A stretch of DNA of 64,000 nt from positions 83,578 through 147,577 of the forward strand of contig NZ_BJXV01000003.1 in assembly GCF_007991175.1 (NCBI RefSeq). The letters are read 5' to 3'. This document shows, piece by piece, positions 27,937 to 37,449 of the stretch. Every line of letters starts with the position of its first letter. Positions within the stretch are counted from its first letter, which is position 1. A program made the translations under genes and the position numbers. A model generated the notes under the pieces. The model was not told the DNA's origin. It saw only the letters and a program-made list of their open reading frames with translations, and did not search any database. This DNA comes from Halovibrio variabilis. GTDB taxonomy: Bacteria; Pseudomonadota; Gammaproteobacteria; Pseudomonadales; Halomonadaceae.

Positions 27937-29334
27937 TTAATAACGGATACGGCGAACGCGGAAAGCGCGCCCTTTTAATTTATCACGCTCGAGTTTTGCC
28001 TGGGCTTGTTGAATAACACCGCGCTCGACGGCCACGTAAGCGCTACGCGCGAGTACCTTAATTTTACCTACTTGATCACCGTGCAGCCCCCCTTCACTGG
28101 TCAGCGCGCCGAGAATATCGCCCGGGCGTAGTTTATCTTTCTTGCCACCGGCCAATTGCAGCGTCGCCATCGGCGGCTCAAACGGCACCGAGTGCTGGGC
28201 TTTAGGCAACGGCTCGGTGCGAATCGGCTGTTCCAGCAAGCCTTCCAGCCGCTCCAGGCGGTAACTTTCTTTAGGTGTCACCAGCGTGCAGGCAATACCG
28301 CTGGCCCCGGCGCGCCCGGTGCGCCCCACCCGGTGCACGTGGACATCGAGCTCGCGGGCAATTTGGTAGTTAAACACCGCGTCCAGCTGGGCGATATCCA
28401 AGCCCCGCGCGGCCACATCCGTTGCCACCAAAATAGACGCACTTTGATTGGCAAACAAAATCAGGATGCGATCGCGATCTTTCTGCTCTAAATCGCCATT
28501 GAGCGCCACGGCACTGAAGCCCGCATCGGTTAGCTGCTCCGCCACGGCTTGGGTTTCGCGTTTGGTGTTGCAGAACACGACGCTAGTGGCGGGCCGATAG
28601 ACCAGCAGCAGCTGGCGCAGCGCCTCGAATCGCGCCTCTTCATTGGCAACGCTATAAAAGTGCTGCTGGATAGTGCTGGCGTCGTGCACCTCGGCGACTT
28701 TGACCATCACCGGCTCCTGCATCACGCCCCGGGTCATCGCGGTTAAGCCACCTGATGCGTGCTCATCCGGGAAGGTGGCACTGAACAGCAGCGTTTGGCG
28801 ATCCTCGGGCGTTTCAGCAATAATCGCATCCAGCGTGGCCTGAAAGCCCATATCCAGCATGCGGTCCGCTTCATCCAATACCAGTATCGACACCGAATCC
28901 AGGGTGAGCGAACCTTTACGCAGGTGCTCATCAATACGCCCTGGGGTGCCCACTACAATGTGCGCCCCGTGCTCTAAAGAGCCGAGCTGGGGGCCAAAGG
29001 GGGCGCCACCGCAGAGCGTCAGCACCTTTACGTTGGCCACGCCACGCGCCAAGCGGCGCAGCTCTTCAGCCACTTGGTCAGCAAGCTCCCGAGTGGGGCA
29101 TAGCACCAAGCCCTGCACCGCAAAGCTGTCTATTTTCAGTTGCGCCAGCAGTGCTAAGCCAAAGGCCGCCGTTTTGCCCGAGCCGGTTTTCGCCTGCGCC
29201 AGCACATCGCGCCCGGCTAGCATCGGCGGCAGGCTTTGCGCCTGCACCGGCGTCATTTCGTGGTAGCCAAGGGATGCCAGGTTGCTCAGTAAAGCTTTTG
29301 GCAACGCTAACGAGGAGAAAGAGGAGTCAGACAC
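27937..29334 (-). CDS. dbpA: ATP-dependent RNA helicase DbpA
   Basis: 465 residues from the GTG at 29334 (AAGG 7 bases upstream); an ATG 12 codons earlier lacks support. DEAD-box motifs in order: Q motif MTPVQAQSLP, AQAKTGSGKT, PTRELADQ, DEAD, SATF and HRVGRTGRAG. The C-terminal region (about 385-465, LRPGDILGALTSEGGL) is the DbpA RNA-binding domain, which recognises hairpin 92 of 23S rRNA. It helps late assembly of the 50S subunit. Confidence 0.93.
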   Translation of the reverse strand: MSDSSFSSLALPKALLSNLASLGYHEMTPVQAQSLPPMLAGRDVLAQAKTGSGKTAAFGLALLAQLKIDSFAVQGLVLCPTRELADQVAEELRRLARGVANVKVLTLCGGAPFGPQLGSLEHGAHIVVGTPGRIDEHLRKGSLTLDSVSILVLDEADRMLDMGFQATLDAIIAETPEDRQTLLFSATFPDEHASGGLTAMTRGVMQEPVMVKVAEVHDASTIQQHFYSVANEEARFEALRQLLLVYRPATSVVFCNTKRETQAVAEQLTDAGFSAVALNGDLEQKDRDRILILFANQSASILVATDVAARGLDIAQLDAVFNYQIARELDVHVHRVGRTGRAGASGIACTLVTPKESYRLERLEGLLEQPIRTEPLPKAQHSVPFEPPMATLQLAGGKKDKLRPGDILGALTSEGGLHGDQVGKIKVLARSAYVAVERGVIQQAQAKLERDKLKGRAFRVRRIRY

Positions 29335-29457
29335 GATATTACCTTGCTTGGACCGCCGTGAAGCGGCCATCAGAAATACAGCGTGCGCCGCCTGGAGGGC
29401 AGATGACGCACAAACGTTACCGCACCATACCAGAAAGTGCTTCTAACTGCGTGACTG

Positions 29458-29925
29458 TCACGTTGCCAGCGGTACAAAAGTCGCCTGACACAGCGTGGCA
29501 AGATCGTTTGGCGCCAGCTCAATTTCCAGCCCGCGTCGCCCGGCGCTGACATAAACCGTGGCGAAGGCGTCAGCGGAATGGTCGATAAAGGTGGTCAGTC
29601 GCTTTTTTTGGCCTAGTGGGCTGACCCCTCCCAGCACATAGCCGGAGCTTCGCTCTACCTCTTCTGGCGCCGCCATCGCGGCCTTTTTTGCCCCGGCAGC
29701 TTTGGCGATTTGTTTTAAATTTAGCTGGCCAGTGACCGGCACAATGCCTACGGCAAGCTGTTTACCATCCAGCTTCACGACCAGGGTTTTAAATATCCGC
29801 TCGGCCGTAATGCTCAACTTCTCCGCCGCCTCCAACCCGTAGGACGGCGCGCCTTCGTCGTGGGCATACTCATGAAGTTGAAAGGCAATACCTGCATGTC
29901 TTGCACTATCAATAGCCGGTGTCAT
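29458..29925 (-). CDS. ybaK: Cys-tRNA(Pro)/tRNA deacylase, YbaK/EbsC type
   Basis: 155 residues from the ATG at 29925; the frame is open to 29997 but the extra part is unlike the family. ERIFKTLVVKLDGKQLAVGI, GAKKAAMAAPEEVERSSGYV and GGVSPLGQKKRLTTFID are typical of YbaK, which hydrolyses Cys-tRNA(Pro) made in error by ProRS. It acts in trans in the cytoplasm. It lies about 120 bp upstream of dbpA on the same strand, in a run of translation-related genes. Confidence 0.9.
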   Translation of the reverse strand: MTPAIDSARHAGIAFQLHEYAHDEGAPSYGLEAAEKLSITAERIFKTLVVKLDGKQLAVGIVPVTGQLNLKQIAKAAGAKKAAMAAPEEVERSSGYVLGGVSPLGQKKRLTTFIDHSADAFATVYVSAGRRGLEIELAPNDLATLCQATFVPLAT

Positions 29926-30239
29926 GGTGTTCTCTTGGTTAACAGCGTTGAGGCAATGGGATTTAATGCGCATACAAGTTAATAACGCGACACACAAGGG
30001 GAAGTCAACTGGACGTGGCCATCAACAATAACGCCCGCTTAGCCAGCGCTTAGGGCTGACTGACACAGCGTTGAAATAATTTAAGTGGCGGAAAACGCCA
30101 AAGCCTTCCAGGCTAATAAAAACTGCCTCAAAAGGAGACGCCAGGACACGCCAAGTGAAAGACACAGGCAAGTGTCATCTGGGCGTAATACGCACCTGCC
30201 AGTGTCGAAGTTGCCGTCAACCAAGGAGTGATTCCACCG
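29926..30239. other. Divergent intergenic region, ybaK / phoH
   Basis: About 314 bp between divergent starts. It contains short direct and inverted fragments of GTGTC/GACAC around 30140-30210 (for example GACAC at 30158 and GTGTC at 30172) but no clear promoter or RNA gene. AAGGAG at 30221-30226 is the phoH ribosome site. Confidence 0.35.
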
Positions 30240-31649
30240 ATGGTACGACTCGATAAGAAAGCCACTAGGCTGTACGTGCTGGACACTAATGTCCTCATTC
30301 ATGACCCCGCTGCGCTCTACCATTTTGATGAACACGGCGTGGTAATCCCCATGACTGTTCTAGAGGAGCTGGATAAGCATAAAAACGGTATTCGTGAAAT
30401 CGCCCGCACGGCCCGTCAAATCAGCCGTACGCTTTCCGACCTAACGAGCCAAGTCACCTTTGATGAAATACAGCGCGGTATCCCTATCCCTCGTATCAGC
30501 GGCGAATCAGGACGCCTACATTTTCTATGCTATAACGATTTAAAACTCTTCGACGCCCTCGACGATAGCCCTGACAACCGCATCTTGGCGGAAACCTGCC
30601 GCCTGCGCGAAGAACGCCCCGATGCCTCGGTCATTCTGGTCACCAAAGATATCAACCTGCGCGTTAAAGCCGCCGCGCTGAAAGTACCGGTTGAGGATTA
30701 CCTTAACGATCGCGCCTTCTCCGATAGCGATGCCATGATTGAGGGCGCACAGGTCTACGCTAGCGCAGGCCAACATGGGGCGGCACTATGGGAAGGCCTT
30801 AACGTTGATGTCAGCGTGGAGCGTCTGGATCACCACACTTTCTACCAGCTCAACGGTACCATGCCACGCCACTGGCACGTGGGCATGCTGGTGTCGGATA
30901 GCGAAAACGGTGCAGAGTTTGAAGCGATTATTCGCGAACTGGGCCCCACTTCGGCCCGCCTTCAGCTACTCACTAACTACCGCCACCATGCCGGGGTTTG
31001 GGGGGTTCACGCCCACGACAGTCGGCAAAACTTCACCCTCAACTTGCTGATGGACGCCGAGATTGACCTGGTCACTATTGCAGGCAACGCCGGCACCGGC
31101 AAAACCTTTATGACCCTGGCCGCCGCCTTTCAACAAACGCTGGATGCCAAGCTGTTTGAACGCATTGTATTTACCCGCGCACCGATCCCCATGGGCGAAG
31201 ATATCGGCTTTTTGCCCGGCACCGAAGAGGAGAAGATGTCACCGTGGATGGGCGCCTTCCACGACAATATGGACAACCTGTTGCGCAATGAGGAAGGCGA
31301 TTCCAGCTGGGATAACGGCGCTACGCGGCAACTAATTGGCTCGCGGGTGCAGATACGCGCGCCAAGTTTCATGCGCGGTCGCACCTTGAACGATACCTTC
31401 TTAATCATTGATGAGGCACAAAACTTCACCCCCAAACAGCTTAAATCACTGGTTACCCGGGCGGGACGTAATACCAAGATTGTCTGTTTGGGCAACGTTG
31501 GGCAGATCGATACCGCTTACCTCACCGCCAATACCTGCGGCATGGCCGCCGTGGTTGAACGCTTTCGCGACTGGCCCCACGCGGGTCATATCACTCTGAA
31601 AAGTGTTGAGCGTTCGCGCTTGGCGCTGGCCGCGGAAGAGCTGCTATAA
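30240..31649 (+). CDS. PhoH family protein with N-terminal PIN domain (PhoH2/YlaK-like)
   Basis: 469 residues from the ATG at 30240, with AAGGAG 11 bases upstream; a GTG four codons earlier overlaps that site. The N-terminal PIN nuclease domain (LYVLDTNVLIHDP, about 10-145) is followed by a PhoH P-loop ATPase with Walker A GNAGTGKT and Walker B TFLIIDEAQN. PIN-PhoH proteins couple ATP to RNA unwinding and cleavage; cellular role is not settled. It ends in a hairpin shared with the convergent yihY gene. Confidence 0.92.
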   Translation: MVRLDKKATRLYVLDTNVLIHDPAALYHFDEHGVVIPMTVLEELDKHKNGIREIARTARQISRTLSDLTSQVTFDEIQRGIPIPRISGESGRLHFLCYNDLKLFDALDDSPDNRILAETCRLREERPDASVILVTKDINLRVKAAALKVPVEDYLNDRAFSDSDAMIEGAQVYASAGQHGAALWEGLNVDVSVERLDHHTFYQLNGTMPRHWHVGMLVSDSENGAEFEAIIRELGPTSARLQLLTNYRHHAGVWGVHAHDSRQNFTLNLLMDAEIDLVTIAGNAGTGKTFMTLAAAFQQTLDAKLFERIVFTRAPIPMGEDIGFLPGTEEEKMSPWMGAFHDNMDNLLRNEEGDSSWDNGATRQLIGSRVQIRAPSFMRGRTLNDTFLIIDEAQNFTPKQLKSLVTRAGRNTKIVCLGNVGQIDTAYLTANTCGMAAVVERFRDWPHAGHITLKSVERSRLALAAEELL

Positions 31650-31659
31650 CCCAAACACC

Positions 31660-31692
31660 ACACCGCCCACCGTTGCCTGCGGTGGGCGGTGT
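31660..31692. terminator. Bidirectional hairpin between phoH and yihY
   Basis: A 12-bp perfect stem with a 9-base loop: left arm ACACCGCCCACC (31660-31671), right arm GGTGGGCGGTGT (31681-31692). It starts 10 bp after the phoH stop. The last paired base, 31692, is also the final base of the yihY stop codon on the other strand. It should end both transcripts. Confidence 0.85.
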
Positions 31693-32669
31693 TATTCACT
31701 ATCTGACCCACGCCACGGCTGAGGGCTGCCGACGGTGTCCGCTGCAAACGCTTCCCGCTCGCCAAGGGGCCGAGGGTCACCCACCGTGGTATCGTTGTAG
31801 GTTTGGCGTTCCATTTCGCTGTTCACTTCGGCGCCAAACAGTACGACAAACGCCGACAGCCAAAACCATAGCATCAGCGCGACCACCGCACCCAATGACC
31901 CATAGAGCTCGCTAAACGCTGAGAAGTGGCGCACATACAGTGACAGCCCGCCGGAGCCTAACAACCACATTAGCGTCGCTAATAGCGTGCCATAGCTTAA
32001 CCACCGCCACTGCGCCGAACGCCGATAAGGCGCGAAGCGATAAAGCAAGGCGATAAGCATGCTCATCAGGATCAATAACGCTGGCCAACGCAGCCACTGT
32101 AGGATTTTGTCTAACGGCGGTTCAATCATTAGGGTGTCGACCACCACCGGCACAACGGCGATAAAGGCAAGCGAGATCAGCGTCATAATAATCAAACCAA
32201 AGGTCAGCGCCACCAGCACTGCCCCGCGATGAATGACGCTGCGCTTTTCGCTTTCGCCATTCACTACGTTGAGACCAATCACCAACACCGCAACGCCCTT
32301 TGAGGCAATAAACATCGCAATCAGCAGCCCGGCTAAAGCCCCCATAAAGCTTCCCGACTCCGCGCTCTCAACCACCTGTTGCGCCTGCTGGTCAATCAGT
32401 TTGGCGGCATCCGGCGGCATAAAGCGACTAATTTCATATAGCTGCTGGCCTGCTTCAGAAGGATCAAAGAGTAGTCCCCACAGTGAAATCACCGCCGCGA
32501 TGGTCGGAAACAGCGCCAGTAAGGCATAGAAAGCCACGCCTGCGGCCAGCATGGTAAGCCGGTCACGCCGGGCAGCGCGCACCACACGCCAGGCAATATC
32601 GTGCCAGCCATGTTTGGGTATGTCGCCAGGCACTTCGGCGTGGCGACCGCGAGCGATTTTACGCATCAT
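31692..32669 (-). CDS. YihY/BrkB family membrane protein
   Basis: 325 residues with about six hydrophobic segments. AGVAFYALLALFPTIAAVIS near residue 43 and the C-terminal GSLGAVVALMLWFWLSAFVV, LFGAEVN are typical of the YihY/BrkB (Rbn-misnamed) family. Function is not established; members have been linked to virulence and envelope transport. AGGA lies 4-5 bases before the ATG. It starts only 18 bp after the end of the complex I-like operon, so it may be its last gene. Confidence 0.88.
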   Translation of the reverse strand: MMRKIARGRHAEVPGDIPKHGWHDIAWRVVRAARRDRLTMLAAGVAFYALLALFPTIAAVISLWGLLFDPSEAGQQLYEISRFMPPDAAKLIDQQAQQVVESAESGSFMGALAGLLIAMFIASKGVAVLVIGLNVVNGESEKRSVIHRGAVLVALTFGLIIMTLISLAFIAVVPVVVDTLMIEPPLDKILQWLRWPALLILMSMLIALLYRFAPYRRSAQWRWLSYGTLLATLMWLLGSGGLSLYVRHFSAFSELYGSLGAVVALMLWFWLSAFVVLFGAEVNSEMERQTYNDTTVGDPRPLGEREAFAADTVGSPQPWRGSDSE

Positions 32670-32687
32670 GCTTTCCTGACAGTCGAC

Positions 32688-34460
32688 TCATCGTTGGCCT
32701 TCCCACATAAGTAACGCTGCAAGCAGCAAGGCAAGCACCATCATCAAACCACTGGCATGGTGGCGCATCCAGTACTCGGCAGCCAACAGGCGGGGCAAAT
32801 AGCCCATTAACGCCTCTTCCGCTTGCTTTGATGTTAGCACGCTAGCCGCTTTCACCCTGCCACAGCCGCGTGCTATAAGACGCATCGGCACCAACACAGC
32901 GCTGGTAACCCCGGCATAGAGCCACCAAAGATCGCCCGCCGGGGGCGCCTTAACGTTGACGTAGCGCAGTAACGCCCCGCCGACGGTAACGATCACAACG
33001 CCCGCCGGGAGCGGCCACATAATCCCTAGCCACTCTTTCAATGGCGGCATCGCGACACTGTCTGCAGGCAGTGGAAGCCACAGCGGCGTTGCCAGCGCTG
33101 CGACGATACCCGTCAGCCAAGCGCCCCACTGCCAGGGATTACTGCCCCCTTGATGGCGCTGCTGCCACTGGCGCCAAACGGCAACGCCAACCAACGCTGC
33201 TGTGCCCACGGCCGCCCAGCTGAGCAGCTTAATCAACGACTCATGATGCATCTCGTAGAGCGGGCTTTTCACGCTCCATTTAGCGACCATCCCCGCGCCA
33301 ATAGCGCCGGCGAGGGAAATACCCGGCAGTGCCAACAGCGGCCAGATTAATGCCCGCGGCCAGCGGGGTAGATGCTCGCTAATACTGGTGCCCATAAACA
33401 GCGAGCCTTTGGCCAGCGCATGGTGGGCAGCAAACAGCACCACCCCTGGCCACAGCAGCGGCCACACCGCGGGCGCGACCAAGCCCATCGCCACCAGCGC
33501 CGTCAGCATGCCCATCTGACTGATACTTGAGTAGGCCAATATCGCCTTGGGATGACGCTGGAACACGCCATACAGCGCGGCGCCAAAGGCCGCCGCCAAC
33601 CCGGCCACCAGCATCACCTGACCCAACTGGGCCAGTGACGCTGAAATACCTTCTTCGCCTAACGGCAATACGCTTATCCACCCCAGCAGGCCCGCCTTAA
33701 TCATCGCCCCGCTAAGCACCGCGCTAGCAGGGGCAGGCGCCGCCGGGTGCGCCAGGGGTAGCCATACGTGCAGACCAATCACGCCCGCCTTCACGCCCAA
33801 GCCCAGCCACAGCAGTGTGGCCATCCAAGCGCCGTGCTCGGCCGTCAGGATGCCCTCACGCACGCCCTGCAGCGTTAGCGTGTTAGCCTCGCCAGCTGCC
33901 CATAGAAAGCCGCCTAGAATTAGCCCTTCCCCCACCACGGCTAATATCAAATAGGCCTTGGCCCCCAGCCGTGCCTCCTGTGTACCGCTATGCACCACCA
34001 GGGCGTAGGCAGCGAAGGTCATCAGCGCAAAACCTAAATAGAAGCTAGCAATATCCTGGGCAATAATTAGCAGCACATTGCCCAACAGGGTCAACGGCCA
34101 GAGCAGCGCTAAACGCATCAAACGCCGCTGGGCAGCTTGGTCACCGGCCTGGGCTTGTGCCTGCTCCGTCGCGAAGTAGCCCCTGGCGTGTAAGGCCGCC
34201 ACACTCCACAACAGGGCAGTAAACGCCAGCCAAGGGCGGCTTAGCGCGTTTAGTTCCCATTCACCACCCAGCATCCAGGCATCAATGGTCCACTGGGCCT
34301 CACCGCCGTAGGCCAGCAACAGCGCTGGCCAAGCGGCGCTTAGCCAAAGCACTGAACAATAGTCGCGCCGTGCGCTTGGGGTGCGGTAGGTCTGCCATAT
34401 CACTACCCCGGCAACCGCTAGCGGCCACAGCAGTGACAGTGCCAACAACAGCGTCATCAT
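32688..34460 (-). CDS. Complex I/Mrp-type proton-translocating subunit lacking the TM5 glutamate
   Basis: 590 residues, about 14-16 hydrophobic segments, proton-conducting antiporter-like family (NuoL/M/N, MrpA/D). Key lysines are kept: Lys224 in GLGVKAGVIG and Lys255 in GAMIKAGLL, and a lysine in MVAKWSVKS of the later broken helix. The TM5 glutamate is replaced: aligned on the shared VVHSG motif with the upstream gene, Ala145 stands where that protein has Glu139. The proline after the TM7 lysine is also Gly229. It ends the operon with a 4-bp overlap to the preceding gene. It may be a structural or modified ion channel. Confidence 0.85.
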   Translation of the reverse strand: MMTLLLALSLLWPLAVAGVVIWQTYRTPSARRDYCSVLWLSAAWPALLLAYGGEAQWTIDAWMLGGEWELNALSRPWLAFTALLWSVAALHARGYFATEQAQAQAGDQAAQRRLMRLALLWPLTLLGNVLLIIAQDIASFYLGFALMTFAAYALVVHSGTQEARLGAKAYLILAVVGEGLILGGFLWAAGEANTLTLQGVREGILTAEHGAWMATLLWLGLGVKAGVIGLHVWLPLAHPAAPAPASAVLSGAMIKAGLLGWISVLPLGEEGISASLAQLGQVMLVAGLAAAFGAALYGVFQRHPKAILAYSSISQMGMLTALVAMGLVAPAVWPLLWPGVVLFAAHHALAKGSLFMGTSISEHLPRWPRALIWPLLALPGISLAGAIGAGMVAKWSVKSPLYEMHHESLIKLLSWAAVGTAALVGVAVWRQWQQRHQGGSNPWQWGAWLTGIVAALATPLWLPLPADSVAMPPLKEWLGIMWPLPAGVVIVTVGGALLRYVNVKAPPAGDLWWLYAGVTSAVLVPMRLIARGCGRVKAASVLTSKQAEEALMGYLPRLLAAEYWMRHHASGLMMVLALLLAALLMWEGQR

Positions 34461-35962
34461 GGCAGGTACTCCCCCGTGGCGACGCGGGTCGCCCAGTCCA
34501 GCGGGCTAAACGGCATACCCGCCAATAGCCCCGCGCCAAGGCTCGCCAGAGCGGTAAATACCATGGGCCAAAGTAGCCAGCCGTGGGTTTCCAAACGACC
34601 TAAACGCTGCTCTTTGGGCCACTGACCTTGTCCATGCGCGGGCCCTAAACGGAACCAGAGGCGGTGGACGATAGGCAGAAAATACATCGCGTTGAGCGTA
34701 CTGCTGGCGATGAGCACGACCACCACCCAATACATCTCAGCGCGAATAGCACCGATCCCCAGGTACCATTTTGTGATAAACCCCGCTACCGGTGGCAGCC
34801 CAATCATACCCAAGGCGCCGACGGTAAAGGCGATGCTGGTCAGCGGCATACGCTTACCTGCACCGTCCATTTCATCGATGCGGTGAATGCCTAACTCCTC
34901 GGCGTAGTTGCCCGCACAGAAGAACAGCGTCACCTTCATTAAGCCTTGATGGAGCAAATGCGCCAGTGCGCCAATGGTGCCAAAAGGACCAAACAGGCCG
35001 ATACCCAGAATGATGTAAGAGACTTGGCTGACGGTAGAAAACGCTAATCGGGGCTTTAGCTCCTCTTGTGCGAGGGCACGCAGCGAGCCATAAATAATCG
35101 TAATAGACGCCGCCACGGCCAGTACCGAGATGACGCCTAACTCAATGCTTAGTTGAAGACCAAATAAATCATACACCACCCGTAAGATACCAAAGGCGCC
35201 GGCCTTCACCACGGCCACCGCATGCAGCAGCGCACTCACCGGCGCGGGCGCCACCATCGCGCGGGGCAGCCAACCGTGGAGTGGCACCATGGCCGCCTTG
35301 ACCGCCAGCCCACCGACTAGCAGGGCAAATATCAGCGTTAACAGGCCGCGGTGATCGTTAAGATAATCACTCAAACCCTCCTCGGATGAGAAGGATTGGT
35401 CGCCGGTCAGGTAGTGCAGCAACACGGCGCCTAACAGCAGCACCACGCCGGCGCTTAACGTATAGCGCAAATAGACACGGCCCGCGTCAAGCGCCTTCTG
35501 AGTCCCTGAATGTACCACCAGGGGGTACGTGGAAAGCGTCAACATTTCGTAGAAAATCAGAAAGGTAAATAGATTGTCGGCCAACGCAATGCCTATTGTG
35601 CTGGTGACACATAGGCTGAAGAAGCCGAAAAACCGTTTCCGATTGGCCGAGCCTTCCAGGTAACCAATCGCATAAATCGTGGTGCATAGCCAGAGCAGCG
35701 ACGATAGCCCGGCAAACATCACGCCTAGCGCGTCGGCCCGCAGTACGAAATCAACGCCACCCACGACTTGAAAGCTAAAAATGTCTTCGCGACCGGCGGA
35801 CACTCGCCCCACCATCAGCATGACAAGAATGATTTTAATCACCGCCGCCAGCAAGTTAACGGTGGTGCGCAGCCGCCGCGCCTCTTCGGGTAGCGAAAAG
35901 ATGATAACAACCACCAGCAGCGAGGTAATTAAGGTGGTGACCGGCAACCACGCGGCATTCAT
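34457..35962 (-). CDS. Complex I/Mrp-type proton-translocating subunit (MrpD/NuoM-like)
   Basis: 501 residues, about 14 hydrophobic segments. All key charged residues of the family are present: TM5 Glu139 (LIFYEMLTLSTYPLVVHSG), TM7 lysine (GGLAVKAAMVPLHGWLP), TM8 lysine (AVAVVKAGAFGIL) and the lysine of the broken helix (VAGFITKWYLGIG). It should conduct H+ or Na+ in the inner membrane as one of three antiporter-like subunits. It overlaps both neighbours by 4 bp. Closest by pattern to MrpD and to hydrogenase/NuoM subunits. Confidence 0.88.
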   Translation of the reverse strand: MNAAWLPVTTLITSLLVVVIIFSLPEEARRLRTTVNLLAAVIKIILVMLMVGRVSAGREDIFSFQVVGGVDFVLRADALGVMFAGLSSLLWLCTTIYAIGYLEGSANRKRFFGFFSLCVTSTIGIALADNLFTFLIFYEMLTLSTYPLVVHSGTQKALDAGRVYLRYTLSAGVVLLLGAVLLHYLTGDQSFSSEEGLSDYLNDHRGLLTLIFALLVGGLAVKAAMVPLHGWLPRAMVAPAPVSALLHAVAVVKAGAFGILRVVYDLFGLQLSIELGVISVLAVAASITIIYGSLRALAQEELKPRLAFSTVSQVSYIILGIGLFGPFGTIGALAHLLHQGLMKVTLFFCAGNYAEELGIHRIDEMDGAGKRMPLTSIAFTVGALGMIGLPPVAGFITKWYLGIGAIRAEMYWVVVVLIASSTLNAMYFLPIVHRLWFRLGPAHGQGQWPKEQRLGRLETHGWLLWPMVFTALASLGAGLLAGMPFSPLDWATRVATGEYLP

Positions 35963-37449
35963 ACGCCACCTCCGCGCATTAGCGCTAAGGTAAAGTGAGC
36001 CAATAAGCCCAGTCCAAATGCTGTTAAGGCGAGAGACAGCGCAATCAAATCCATGCCTGGCGCCAGCGGTTGGTAATGATGGCGCGGCGCCGAATCGTCA
36101 AACGAGTAGCGAAACATACGAAACACATAGGCCGCGGTCAGCAGCGTACCGGTTAACAGCGCCGCCACCGCCCACCACTGCTGGGAAATCAGCATCGCCT
36201 CTAGTAGCAACCACTTGGCAGTAAAGCCGGAGCTAGGCGGCAAGCCCATCAGCGTCACGGAGGCAACGCCAAATATTAACAGCGAAAGCGGCAGACGACG
36301 GCTGGTACCCGCCAAGCCTTTGAGCGTGCTCTCCCCGGTCGCGAGTATTAAGTTACCGGCGGCCATAAACATCGCCGCTTTGGCAAAGGCATGACCGATC
36401 AACTGCAGCCAAAAGCCCTCCCAGGCCAAGGCGCGGGGTAGCGGTGCAATATCAGGCCCCAGCAGCAGCGGAAAGACCACCATCAGATAACCCAACTGAG
36501 CCACCGTTGAGGATGCTACCAAGGTTTTCAATGAATCGGTGCGCCACGCCAATAGCCCGCCCCACACAATCGCCAGCATGCCCAGCAAGGCTATGACCCG
36601 CGGGGCGTAAAAAGTATCGGGCAGCAGAATGCTCCACAGCTGCAGCAGCATAAACAGCGACGCCTTGATGACCAGCGCGGCATGCAGCGCGCTAACCGGG
36701 GTCCAGGCATTGCCATGTACCGGCGACAACCACCCGTGCATGGGGAACAGCGCAGCTTTTAAAGCCAGTCCGGCGCCTATCAGTGCAGCGGCAATCCACG
36801 CCACTGGCCCAGGCTCAACCACTGCCGCCAGCCCCTGCAGGTCCAGCCGCCCCCAGTGCCCCAAGATCAGCGCCACCCCCAACAGATAAGCCAGCGACCC
36901 CACCAGTGCCAGCAGCAAATAGCGCATGCCTGCCAGCAGCGCCGCGACTTTTCCCGATAGCAACAGCATACCCACCGCTGACAGCCCCATCAGTTCCAGC
37001 GCCACGTAAAGCGTAAGCAAATCGCTGGCTAGCCAGATTAATGACAGCGCGCTAAGTAGCACGCCCATCAACGGCCACAGCCAGCGCGACAGCGGTTGTG
37101 GCTCGCTTAAACGCAACGAGCCTGGGGTATAGAGCGCGGCGGCAACGCCAATCCACTGGGTGGTTAGTAGCAACAGAACACTGAGCCCATTTAAACGCAG
37201 CGACAGGCTGACGCCCGCCACGTCCCACTGCCAACGCAGCAGCCCCGCCTGGTCATAAGCAGATAACAATACCCACCCAGATGCCAATACCGGCAGACAG
37301 GCCAGCGCTACGGGCCACATCCGTTTAGGCGGAAAAAGCGCCGCCAGCAAGCCCATTAGAAACGGAAAACCCAGCGCGATGCACAGCGCCCAATGCGTAC
37401 TAACAAGCGGCGCAAAGGTGCTCTCAAACAGCCCAAAACGCCAGATCAT
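35959..37449 (-). CDS. Complex I/Mrp-type proton-translocating subunit (MrpD/NuoN-like)
   Basis: 496 residues with about 14 hydrophobic segments. TM5 Glu152 (LYVALELMGLSAVG), TM7 lysine (GLALKAALFPMHGWLSPVHG), TM8 lysine (LVIKASLFMLL) and the broken-helix lysine (SSGFTAKWLLLEAML) are kept. It should be an ion-conducting subunit paired with its two paralogues in the same operon. Its ATG overlaps the upstream DUF4040-type gene by 4 bp and its stop overlaps the next start by 4 bp. Confidence 0.88.
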   Translation of the reverse strand: MIWRFGLFESTFAPLVSTHWALCIALGFPFLMGLLAALFPPKRMWPVALACLPVLASGWVLLSAYDQAGLLRWQWDVAGVSLSLRLNGLSVLLLLTTQWIGVAAALYTPGSLRLSEPQPLSRWLWPLMGVLLSALSLIWLASDLLTLYVALELMGLSAVGMLLLSGKVAALLAGMRYLLLALVGSLAYLLGVALILGHWGRLDLQGLAAVVEPGPVAWIAAALIGAGLALKAALFPMHGWLSPVHGNAWTPVSALHAALVIKASLFMLLQLWSILLPDTFYAPRVIALLGMLAIVWGGLLAWRTDSLKTLVASSTVAQLGYLMVVFPLLLGPDIAPLPRALAWEGFWLQLIGHAFAKAAMFMAAGNLILATGESTLKGLAGTSRRLPLSLLIFGVASVTLMGLPPSSGFTAKWLLLEAMLISQQWWAVAALLTGTLLTAAYVFRMFRYSFDDSAPRHHYQPLAPGMDLIALSLALTAFGLGLLAHFTLALMRGGGV

